A stretch of DNA of 5,334 nt. Source: Nitrospinota bacterium. Lineage in GTDB: Bacteria > JAUXIQ01. The notes beneath the pieces were generated by a model. The model was given only the letters and a program-made list of their open reading frames with translations, ran no database searches and was not told where the DNA came from. Position numbers and translations under genes: made by a program. How positions within the stretch are numbered: the first letter of the stretch is position 1; every line of letters starts with the position of its first letter. The stretch spans positions 1 to 5,334 of the forward strand of contig JAUXIQ010000167.1 in assembly GCA_030620925.1 (NCBI GenBank). Reading direction: 5' to 3'. Shown here piece by piece: positions 1-4,995 of the stretch.

Positions 1-251
1 CGGGGGTGTTCGATGAAGCCGGAGGGGAGGGGCCTGTTTTTGGTGCGGGCCATGATACCGTCGACGTCGCGGTCTAAAAAATGATTGATCGCGCACGAAC
101 CGGAAGAAGCCAGGAAAGAAGCGATTCCCAGCATCAACAGGGTGCTCAGGGGCAGGTTCCCGCCGCCGGTGGCGAAGGCGGTGGCAACTGCGCTGAAAAC
201 TATGGAGGCCGTCAGGCCCGGTTTGAGCAAGGAGATATACTGATTCAGCAT
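1..251 (-). CDS. ctaB: Protoheme IX farnesyltransferase (heme O synthase), N-terminal part, cut by window edge
   Basis: This enzyme transfers a farnesyl group from farnesyl diphosphate to heme B, making heme O in the membrane. Only the first 83 codons are inside the window; the gene continues past position 1. Seen: a hydrophobic N-terminal segment (about residues 12-29), a second one (about 36-55), then the UbiA-superfamily diphosphate/Mg-binding motif N56-x3-D60-x3-D64 followed by RTKNRPLPSG, the hallmark of the CtaB/CyoE/COX10 branch. The ATG at 251 is the only reasonable start, because an in-frame TGA lies about 20 codons upstream with no ATG/GTG/TTG between; the ribosome site is weak (GGGAAAAGG just before the ATG). 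It is the last visible gene of the minus-strand heme-copper operon, 110 bases after the small subunit gene. Its presence suggests the oxidoreductase carries heme O or, if a heme A synthase exists elsewhere, heme A. Confidence 0.93.
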   Translation of the reverse strand, partial: MLNQYISLLKPGLTASIVFSAVATAFATGGGNLPLSTLLMLGIASFLASSGSCAINHFLDRDVDGIMARTKNRPLPSGFIEHP

Positions 252-361
252 GGCCTTTTCCCACCGATAAGTCGTGCGGAGAAAGGAGGGGGGAGGCAGC
301 CCGGAACATCAAAAAGGTGTGCCATCGGAGTGGTGCTTCTTCCGAGCCGCCTCACGACATA

Positions 362-496
362 CTATCCGATGCTCCACAACCTGGAGAGCACAGACCAGTT
401 TAAAAAGTAGAGCGCTGCGAACCAGGCCAGGAATATGAAAACCAGCACAAGCGTGCCCGGGGCTTTCATTTTTCCGCTTTTCTTTTCCTCGTCCAT
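362..496 (-). CDS. 44-aa single-helix protein, subunit IIa-like of ba3-type heme-copper oxidoreductase
   Basis: The 44-residue product has a charged, Lys-rich N-terminus (MDEEKKSGKMKAPG) and one hydrophobic helix (about residues 14-32), then a short basic tail. This layout (acidic/Lys start, a P-G pair, one helix rich in V, L, F and W) resembles the 34-residue subunit IIa of Thermus ba3 oxidase, whose helix packs against subunit I and fills a space left by a shortened subunit II. The start is supported by AAGGAG nine bases before the ATG; an internal ATG at codon 10 has no comparable site. It lies 75 bases after the coxA-like gene and 110 bases before ctaB, same strand, so it is very likely co-expressed. 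Similarity is judged by eye on a very short protein, so the family call is tentative; that it is a real small membrane protein gene is better supported. Confidence 0.72.
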   Translation of the reverse strand: MDEEKKSGKMKAPGTLVLVFIFLAWFAALYFLNWSVLSRLWSIG

Positions 497-571
497 CACC
501 CGTTACTCCTTTAATTTGCTTTCTATCATAAACTGAGTCGAAGTTTAGTCTGCGGTCCTTTTGTCCACGCC

Positions 572-2086
572 TCAGGCGATCTTTTCCCCCTTTAACAGAG
601 AACCCACTGCAAGGAGGATAAAGATAAGTGCGCCCACAAAGGCTATGATGCCGCCTATGCCTACCATCCCCAAGGCGCCGTATATCCTTTCGCCCAGGCT
701 CACGGGCAGGTTGGCGTCGGCGAAAGTGACGTCCCAATGCCGTCTGGGCACGCCCATGGAGCCGGCGGAGAGCATCCCCACCGCCATGATTACCACACCT
801 ATACTGAATATGTAGGGCTGGAATTTAGCCAGCTTCTCCCAGATGAGCTTCCGCTGGCCGACCAGCTGAATAATGTAGTAGGCTATGCCCATGAAGGCCA
901 GGGTCGTGCCCGCCACCACCGTGGTATGGAAATGGCCCGGTATCCTCAGGGTGTTGTGCGCCAGCATGTTTAATTGTTCGCTCCCCTGGATGACGCCGGT
1001 AGTCCCTCCGATAAACCCGAAAATAACGAAAGAGAGGGCCAACGACGAGAAACCGGGCGTTCCCCAGGGCGCCTTTCTCAGCCACTGGAACAGCCCCGTG
1101 GTGAAACCTTTCGCCCTCTGGGCGATCTCCACCCCCGCCGGAATGGAAAAAGCGTGTATCATGCTGCCCACCACGGCCAGGTACATGGCGTAACTGGTGT
1201 TGAAGATCCTGAAGGGCGAGTGGAGCCCGGGGTCCACCAGGAGGTGATGTATGGCTCCCAGGTTTATGAATGGCAGATAGAGGAAGAAGGCGATTCTGCT
1301 CAGCTTCTGGCTGGGGACCTTGGACCCCACGGTCAGCGTGCCCAGCAGATACCAGATGGCTATCATGGCGACCAGGTTTATCTGCTGGGCGCCGTGTCCG
1401 ATGCCCCAGTAGGTCAGCCTGTACATTGCCGGGTCGATGTTTTTCATCAAACCAACTGACCATAAAAGTGCGGGCACGTAGGTCAGCGCGCCGTGGGCCA
1501 GCGACCAGACAGCGATGATGGCGGCGCAGGCCAGACCGAAAGTCACCAGCGGTAACGCCCCATCGTACTTACCTTCCTGCTTGGCCAGGACCAAGGTTGC
1601 GAAGAACAACAGGCAGGCGAGCAAGGCTCCCACGGCGAATATCAATATGCCCAGATAATAGAGGGGATGGGCTTGAAGCGGCGGATAAGAGGTGAACATC
1701 ACATCCGCGTTGCCGGTGAAAACCATGATATCCGCTAAAGCCGCCCCGAGCAGCATGAGCACGAAGCAGGCCCAGGCCACTCTGGGCTTTGCCAGCCTGG
1801 CGTTCAACAGGATGGTAGCGCCGAAATATAGACCGGCTATCTCGAAGAAAATGATCCAGAAGATGAGCATGTTTAATCCGTGTGCCGTCACGAACCGGTA
1901 GAAGAACTCCTGGTTGAGCAGATGAACTGCAGGCCAGCGGGTGAGGGCTATAAGGATAGCCATGACGGTTCCTATAAGCAGGAACACTACTGCGGTCACG
2001 GCGTTGGTCATTATGAGTTTTTGTGCCGGAAGATGCACCTGTAACCCCGTGACGGAGCATGTTCTTAATTTTGCTTCTGCAGCCAT
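572..2086 (-). CDS. Heme-copper oxidoreductase subunit I, B-type-related, lacking the active-site tyrosine (probable eNOR-like nitric oxide reductase)
   Basis: A 504-residue multi-helix membrane protein of the heme-copper superfamily. Ligands seen: H69 (TAHGLNML) and H387 for the low-spin heme, H385 for the active-site heme (GHFH, 384-387), H231 and the H280-H281 pair for CuB. Spacing matches Thermus ba3 oxidase (H72, H233, H282-H283, H384, H386), and HH-x3-DPG also fits the B family. The residue four after H231 should be the cross-linked Tyr of HPxVY; here the motif is HGAQQ, placing Q235 there. Without that Tyr, ordinary O2 reduction is unlikely. Tyrosine-less families such as eNOR, sNOR and gNOR are proposed or shown NO reductases, and an eNOR-like role is the best inference. 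Possible K-pathway residues remain (Y246, S308, S314), with H311 where ba3 has Thr. The ribosome site AAGGAG overlaps the last codons of the subunit II gene, six bases upstream. A general annotation would be cytochrome c oxidase subunit I (coxA/ctaD-like, cbaA-like). Confidence 0.93.
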   Translation of the reverse strand: MAAEAKLRTCSVTGLQVHLPAQKLIMTNAVTAVVFLLIGTVMAILIALTRWPAVHLLNQEFFYRFVTAHGLNMLIFWIIFFEIAGLYFGATILLNARLAKPRVAWACFVLMLLGAALADIMVFTGNADVMFTSYPPLQAHPLYYLGILIFAVGALLACLLFFATLVLAKQEGKYDGALPLVTFGLACAAIIAVWSLAHGALTYVPALLWSVGLMKNIDPAMYRLTYWGIGHGAQQINLVAMIAIWYLLGTLTVGSKVPSQKLSRIAFFLYLPFINLGAIHHLLVDPGLHSPFRIFNTSYAMYLAVVGSMIHAFSIPAGVEIAQRAKGFTTGLFQWLRKAPWGTPGFSSLALSFVIFGFIGGTTGVIQGSEQLNMLAHNTLRIPGHFHTTVVAGTTLAFMGIAYYIIQLVGQRKLIWEKLAKFQPYIFSIGVVIMAVGMLSAGSMGVPRRHWDVTFADANLPVSLGERIYGALGMVGIGGIIAFVGALIFILLAVGSLLKGEKIA

Positions 2087-2092
2087 ATTGAA

Positions 2093-2620
2093 TTACTCCT
2101 TCACAATTATTTTTCCCACCATCTTGTGATGGCCGATTCCGCAGTACTCATTGCATATCAGGCTGAACTCCCCTGCCTCCGTGGGAGTTATGTTGACCAC
2201 GAAATCGTAACCTGGAAGAATCTGAAGATTGAGGTTCATGGGCTGGATCGATAACCCGTGCTGGAGGTCGAGAGAGGATAGATGGAGTCGGTATCTTTCA
2301 CCTTTCTTCAATACCAGTATGGGATCGAAAGACCAGAGGCGCGAGATCAGGTAGGCGTCGCCCCCCGCAGGAGGCGCCACTATGGCCCTGCCCTTATCCT
2401 CGCCGACCTTGTACTTGGCTATAAAATCGTTGGCCTCCTGGGCGAAGACGGCGGGGGTTATCCTATAGGTGGTGGATGGGTTGTTCTGGCGGCCGGCTCC
2501 GTGCCAGGCGATCATGAAGATAAACATGAAAATAGCCCAGCATAGGGCCACGATGACCCAGATTTTCTCTTCCTTGGCGAGCGGTCGCCACCATATTCTT
2601 TCCGGTGCCGAGATACTCAT
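2093..2620 (-). CDS. Heme-copper oxidoreductase subunit II with CuA centre (ba3-type layout)
   Basis: A 175-residue subunit II that receives electrons from a soluble donor (cytochrome c or a cupredoxin) on the outer face and passes them to subunit I. It has a cytoplasmic N-terminus, one membrane helix (about residues 20-39) and a cupredoxin domain (about 73-175), the short one-helix plan of B-type enzymes. All CuA ligands are visible: H121, then C156-x-E158-x-C160-x3-H164-x2-M167 in CNEYCGIGHHKM, followed by GKIIVKE, very close to the Thermus ba3 ending. Glu17/Glu18 just before the helix lie where ba3 has Glu15, the K-pathway entrance. The start is supported by AGAAAGGGGAC before the ATG at 2620. 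It sits 17 bases after the 54-aa gene and six bases before subunit I. The intact CuA centre rules out a quinol-only enzyme and a classical cNorC partner. Confidence 0.95.
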   Translation of the reverse strand: MSISAPERIWWRPLAKEEKIWVIVALCWAIFMFIFMIAWHGAGRQNNPSTTYRITPAVFAQEANDFIAKYKVGEDKGRAIVAPPAGGDAYLISRLWSFDPILVLKKGERYRLHLSSLDLQHGLSIQPMNLNLQILPGYDFVVNITPTEAGEFSLICNEYCGIGHHKMVGKIIVKE

Positions 2621-2637
2621 ATCGTCCCCTTTCTAAA

Positions 2638-2802
2638 TCACCTGATAAAAATTGGAACGCTGACCAGCTCCATGATGCCCCAGATGGTGTAAAGTATGGT
2701 GGGCACCACCAGACCTATCAGTATCAGCAACGAAGTGTCGTCGATAATCGCTTGCCAGAAAGGGATAGGCTCCTGGCCTGTTCCGTCCGTCTCCTGTTCC
2801 AT
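2638..2802 (-). CDS. 54-aa single-helix membrane protein leading the heme-copper operon, unrecognised family
   Basis: The product has a polar, acidic N-terminus (MEQETDGTGQEP), a short amphipathic piece with PFWQAIIDD (residues 14-22), and one membrane helix (about 24-46, TSLLILIGLVVPTILYTIWG) ending in MELVSVPIFIR. It has an excellent ribosome site, GAGGAGG eight bases before the ATG at 2802, and ends 17 bases before the subunit II gene, whose own ribosome site fills that gap. Being first in the operon and translated from a strong site, it is probably an accessory subunit or assembly factor of the complex. I do not recognise a named family; by position it could be a small integral subunit comparable to IIa, CcoQ or CtaF-type peptides, but no sequence motif proves this. 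The central proline in the helix is notable. Confidence 0.72.
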   Translation of the reverse strand: MEQETDGTGQEPIPFWQAIIDDTSLLILIGLVVPTILYTIWGIMELVSVPIFIR

Positions 2803-2836
2803 CTACGCTACCTCCTCTTTAAAACTTTTAAAACCT

Positions 2837-2851
2837 GGCTGACCGGCAGCC
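2837..2851 (-). repeat. Small inverted repeat in the operon leader
   Basis: GGCTG and CAGCC flank a five-base spacer and would form a short hairpin in the 5' leader of the heme-copper transcript, about 35 bases before the first start codon. It is followed by TTTTAAAAGTTTTAAA, so it could affect leader stability or act as a weak attenuator. A five-base stem is short enough to be chance. Confidence 0.25.
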
Positions 2852-2879
2852 GACGAAACTAATACCATACTGGTTAAGT

Positions 2880-2894
2880 ATTATATTGACTCTA
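2880..2894 (-). promoter_or_regulatory. Candidate -10 elements for the heme-copper operon
   Basis: On the minus strand TATAAT lies at 2885-2880, a perfect -10 hexamer but with no good -35 at 17 bases, as expected for an activator-dependent promoter. Just upstream TAGAGT (2894-2889) matches the -10 consensus at four of six bases and sits 22 bases from the 2917-2930 palindrome, the spacing of an FNR class II promoter (site centred near -41.5). With TATAAT the site would be centred near -50, which is less usual. Which one is used cannot be decided from sequence. Either gives a 5' leader of roughly 70-80 bases. Confidence 0.45.
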
Positions 2895-2916
2895 ACAATA
2901 TTCTGGTTACGGGAAA

Positions 2917-2930
2917 TTGACTTAAGTCAA
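2917..2930. promoter_or_regulatory. FNR/DNR/NNR-type binding site, perfect 14-base palindrome
   Basis: TTGACTTAAGTCAA is a perfect inverted repeat of the form TTGAC-N4-GTCAA. CRP/FNR-superfamily regulators of anaerobic and nitrogen-oxide respiration (FNR, ANR, DNR, NNR) bind TTGAT-N4-ATCAA and close variants, including TTGAC and GTCAA half-sites. It lies about 115 bases upstream of the first gene of the minus-strand operon and about 240 bases from the FmdE gene, so it more likely serves the heme-copper operon. The regulator gene is not in the window. Confidence 0.6.
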
Positions 2931-3110
2931 CAAAATGTCGATTTATAAATTTAAGTCTCAAAACTTTGCAGAAAGCTGTGGGCTGGAAGTTTCCTCAATG
3001 CCTTTTACGAGTGGAGGGGTTTATAACCGGAATCTAATTGCTGGACATTGAGCAAATCCCGTGATATTTAGAAATTAAGGTAACAAACATCAGGAGGGCG
3101 TTTTTGGGGG

Positions 3111-3139
3111 TTGACCTGATACCCTGATTTTTTTATGCT
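3111..3139 (+). promoter_or_regulatory. Sigma70-type promoter of the FmdE/flavin oxidoreductase unit
   Basis: TTGACC (3111-3116) and TATGCT (3134-3139) are separated by exactly 17 bases and match the -35 and -10 consensus at five and four of six positions. Transcription would start near 3146, giving a leader of about 22 bases that includes the ribosome site. The spacer contains two CCTGAT copies (3115-3120 and 3123-3128) with an eight-base period, which could be an operator or chance. Confidence 0.6.
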
Positions 3140-3167
3140 TGCACGGGAATGAACCGGGAGGTGGGGC

Positions 3168-3719
3168 ATGAATGATAGCAACGCCTTAATAGAGCAGAGC
3201 ATAACTTTCCACGGACACCTCTGCCCCGGCCTCAGCCTGGGCATAAAGATGGCCATGCGGGCCATGGAGCTTCTGGGCGTGGAGAGGGCCAGGGATGAGG
3301 AGCTTCTGGCCGTGGTCGAGATGGATAATTGCGCCGTGGACGGCATCCAGTATATCACTGGCTGCACCTTCGGCAAGGGCAACCTGTTCTTCAGGGATTA
3401 CGGCAAGGTGGCGGCCACCTTTTCCCATCGGGGAAAGAACGCCGCGGTGCGCCTCTGCTTCAAGCCGGGTGCCACCGACACAGAAGAGATAAACAGGGTG
3501 CGGGATGAGCCCGGGGGCAAGGAGGAGGTGGCGAAGATCATGTTGAATATGTCGGCGGGGGAGCTGTTCGTCGAAAAGGACGTGCCTCCTCCGGAAATCC
3601 CCACCGCGCAGATTCACAGCTCCATAGTCTGCACCTCTTGCGGGGAGGCGGTAATGGAGACCAGGATAGTGGAAATGGGGGGGAACCCTCATTGCATCCC
3701 TTGCTCGGAAAAGGCTTGA
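3168..3719 (+). CDS. FmdE family protein with C-terminal zinc ribbon
   Basis: A 183-residue soluble protein related to subunit E of formylmethanofuran dehydrogenase. The N-terminal FmdE domain (about 8-130) carries FHGHLCPGLSLG (H15, H17, C19) and NCAVDGIQYITGCTFGKGN (C55, D58, C66), the conserved Cys/His set of the family. The C-terminus has C155-x2-C158 and C176-x2-C179, a small zinc ribbon, as in bacterial stand-alone FmdE proteins. The biochemical role of these stand-alone proteins is not settled; metal or molybdenum-enzyme handling has been suggested because of FmdE's association with molybdenum/tungsten enzymes, and nothing here proves a role in C1 metabolism. The ribosome site GGGAGGTG precedes the ATG by a few bases. 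The next gene on the same strand starts 63 bases after the stop, so they are likely co-transcribed. No other Fmd/Fwd subunits are in the window. Confidence 0.9.
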   Translation: MNDSNALIEQSITFHGHLCPGLSLGIKMAMRAMELLGVERARDEELLAVVEMDNCAVDGIQYITGCTFGKGNLFFRDYGKVAATFSHRGKNAAVRLCFKPGATDTEEINRVRDEPGGKEEVAKIMLNMSAGELFVEKDVPPPEIPTAQIHSSIVCTSCGEAVMETRIVEMGGNPHCIPCSEKA

Positions 3720-3782
3720 TGATGATGGGAGGCGCAGTACAGCTGATTTTAACCGGCAGGAAAGGTAAGCGTGGAGGAGGAT

Positions 3783-4895
3783 ATGACACAGCTCTTTGAA
3801 CCGGGGACCATCAACGGCATGACCGTCCCCAACCGTTTTATGAGGTCTGCCACCGCTGAGCGCATGGCTGACGAGAAAGGGCACTACAGCGAGCTGCATT
3901 TCAAACATTACAGGGAGCTCAGCGAGGGCGAGGTGGGCCTGGTGGTTACCGGCCACGGGTACGTTCAGCAGGGCGGTATGGCGGGCGCAGGCCAAATCTG
4001 TATGGCCGATGATACAGTCATCCCCGGATACCAAAAACTAACCGAAATGGTCCATGGATACGATACCAGGATCGTTATGCAGTTAAACCACGCGGGGAGG
4101 CTGGCGCCCCCCGAGTTCAACCCGGGCATGGAGGTCATCGCGCCGTCGCCGCTCGCCAATGCCTTGAACGGTATCACCCCAAAGGAAATGAACGCTGATG
4201 AGATAGAGCAGCTCATAGAGTCTTACGGCCGTGCCGCCGGGCGGGTAAAGGAATGCGGTTTCGACGGCGTGCAGATTCACGCCGCCCACGGCTACATGGT
4301 CAACCAGTGGCTCTCCCCCTATTCCAACCGTCGAAACGATGATTGGGGAGGGGATCAGGAGCGGCGGACGCGCTTCGCCGTCGAGGTGCTGCGGAGCATG
4401 AGGGCGAACGTGGGCCCTGATTATCCGGTAATGATAAAGATGAACTGCGCGGATTTTTACGAAGGGGGGCTCACTACTACTGAGACCCGCTACATTGCCG
4501 AGAGGCTCTGCGAAGAGGGCATCGACGCCATAGAGATCAGCGGGGGCATTTACGAGGTCTTCGAGAGGATAATACGGCCGGGTCTCTACCCGCCAGAGGA
4601 GGAGCCTTACTACCTCCCCTACGCTGAAGAGATAAGGGACGCCGTCAGTGTGCCGTTTATGTTGGTGGGGGGCATGCGCACGCCGTTGGTCATGGAGGAG
4701 ATACTGGCCGAGGGAATAGCGGATTACATCTCCCTGTGCCGACCCCTCATAAGGGAGCCGGACCTCGTCAAGCAGATCAGGGAGGGGCGAACCACCGCCG
4801 CCGATTGCATCTCCTGCAACCTGTGCCTCATCGCCAGGAAAAAACCTCTTGTCAAGCAAACCCATCCGTTGGTCTGCGAGCAGGTGGAAAACTGA
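3783..4895 (+). CDS. Old-yellow-enzyme family NAD(P)H:flavin oxidoreductase with C-terminal Cys cluster
   Basis: A 370-residue FMN-dependent TIM-barrel oxidoreductase of the OYE/2,4-dienoyl-CoA reductase N-domain family, expected to reduce the C=C bond of an enone, enoate or enoyl substrate; the exact substrate is unknown. Seen: LFEPGTINGMTVPNRF at the N-terminus, QLNHAGR (100-106), the substrate-binding HAAHGY (H166, H169, Y171) within the family signature ending WLSPYSNRRNDDWGG, and the FMN-phosphate region VGGMRT (295-300) to CRPLIREP (319-326). At the end, C342-x2-C345-x2-C348 and C365 resemble the 4Fe-4S binding Cys of FadH-like enzymes, with slightly different spacing. The protein stops there, so the C-terminal FAD/NAD(P)H domain of FadH and 2-enoate reductases is absent. 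The ATG at 3783 has GGAGG five bases upstream; an in-frame GTG at 3771, with AGGAAAGG before it, would add four residues (MEED). Likely in one unit with the FmdE gene. Confidence 0.92.
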   Translation: MTQLFEPGTINGMTVPNRFMRSATAERMADEKGHYSELHFKHYRELSEGEVGLVVTGHGYVQQGGMAGAGQICMADDTVIPGYQKLTEMVHGYDTRIVMQLNHAGRLAPPEFNPGMEVIAPSPLANALNGITPKEMNADEIEQLIESYGRAAGRVKECGFDGVQIHAAHGYMVNQWLSPYSNRRNDDWGGDQERRTRFAVEVLRSMRANVGPDYPVMIKMNCADFYEGGLTTTETRYIAERLCEEGIDAIEISGGIYEVFERIIRPGLYPPEEEPYYLPYAEEIRDAVSVPFMLVGGMRTPLVMEEILAEGIADYISLCRPLIREPDLVKQIREGRTTAADCISCNLCLIARKKPLVKQTHPLVCEQVEN

Positions 4896-4910
4896 GCGGG
4901 GCGAAACAGG

Positions 4911-4931
4911 AAGGGCCTCATCGAGGCCCTT
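4911..4931. terminator. Stem-loop between convergent genes, possible bidirectional terminator
   Basis: AAGGGCCTC and GAGGCCCTT form a perfect nine-base stem with an ATC loop, 15 bases after the flavin oxidoreductase stop and 64 bases past the stop of the converging gene. There is no U-tract directly after the stem on either strand, so it is not a textbook intrinsic terminator; it may instead stabilise 3' ends or work with a factor. A run of eight T (4985-4992), preceded by a weak four-base stem (4965-4968 with 4978-4981), could act as a second stop for plus-strand transcripts. Confidence 0.6.
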
Positions 4932-4995
4932 CAATAATCTGGCAGGTGAGGGTGAGGTTCAGGAAGCCCTATGAATCGGCTAGCTTTTTTTTCAA

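Larger units (their letters stand above)
2803..3167. other. 365-base divergent intergenic regulatory region
   Basis: No convincing gene is seen on either strand. The part nearest the minus-strand operon (about 2810-2960) is clearly AT-richer than the flanking genes and contains a perfect FNR/DNR-like palindrome, a TATAAT-like element and a 10-base palindrome ATTTATAAAT at 2941-2950. The part next to the FmdE gene holds a good sigma70-type promoter. The stretch from about 2960 to 3105 shows nothing I can identify; a 17-codon ORF at 2999 has no ribosome site. Confidence 0.8.

Noticed and set aside
81-410. Plus-strand ORF of 109 codons across the ctaB start and the 44-aa gene
   Set aside because: Opposite strand to recognisable coding sequence, biased in G, Q and R, no ribosome site of note.
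309-737. Minus-strand ORF of 142 codons overlapping the end of subunit I and the 44-aa gene
   Set aside because: Shadow frame, rich in R and G, overlapping two genes with ribosome sites and membrane helices.
1374-1410. Reading subunit I as a normal ba3 cytochrome c oxidase
   Set aside because: Overall similarity and ligands fit, but the HPxVY tyrosine is replaced (HGAQQ), so a normal oxygen reductase is not the best call.
825-1463. Long minus-strand ORF of 212 codons inside subunit I
   Set aside because: It is an alternative frame of the coxA-like gene; composition is rich in R, P, G and H with no motif, while the main frame has all heme and copper ligands.
2086-2093. Classical NorCB nitric oxide reductase
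   Set aside because: Subunit II has a CuA cupredoxin domain rather than a heme c, and subunit I lacks the cNOR Glu four residues after the TM6 His.
2999-3052. 17-codon ORF in the intergenic region (starts MPFTSGG)
   Set aside because: No Shine-Dalgarno sequence before it and too short to judge as coding.
3186-4034. Minus-strand ORF of 282 codons opposite the FmdE and flavin oxidoreductase genes
   Set aside because: Antisense shadow over two recognisable proteins; low-complexity H/L/P/R composition and no domain.
4083-4934. Minus-strand ORF of 283 codons opposite the flavin oxidoreductase
   Set aside because: Antisense of a clear OYE-family protein, produced by high GC third positions; no motif of its own.
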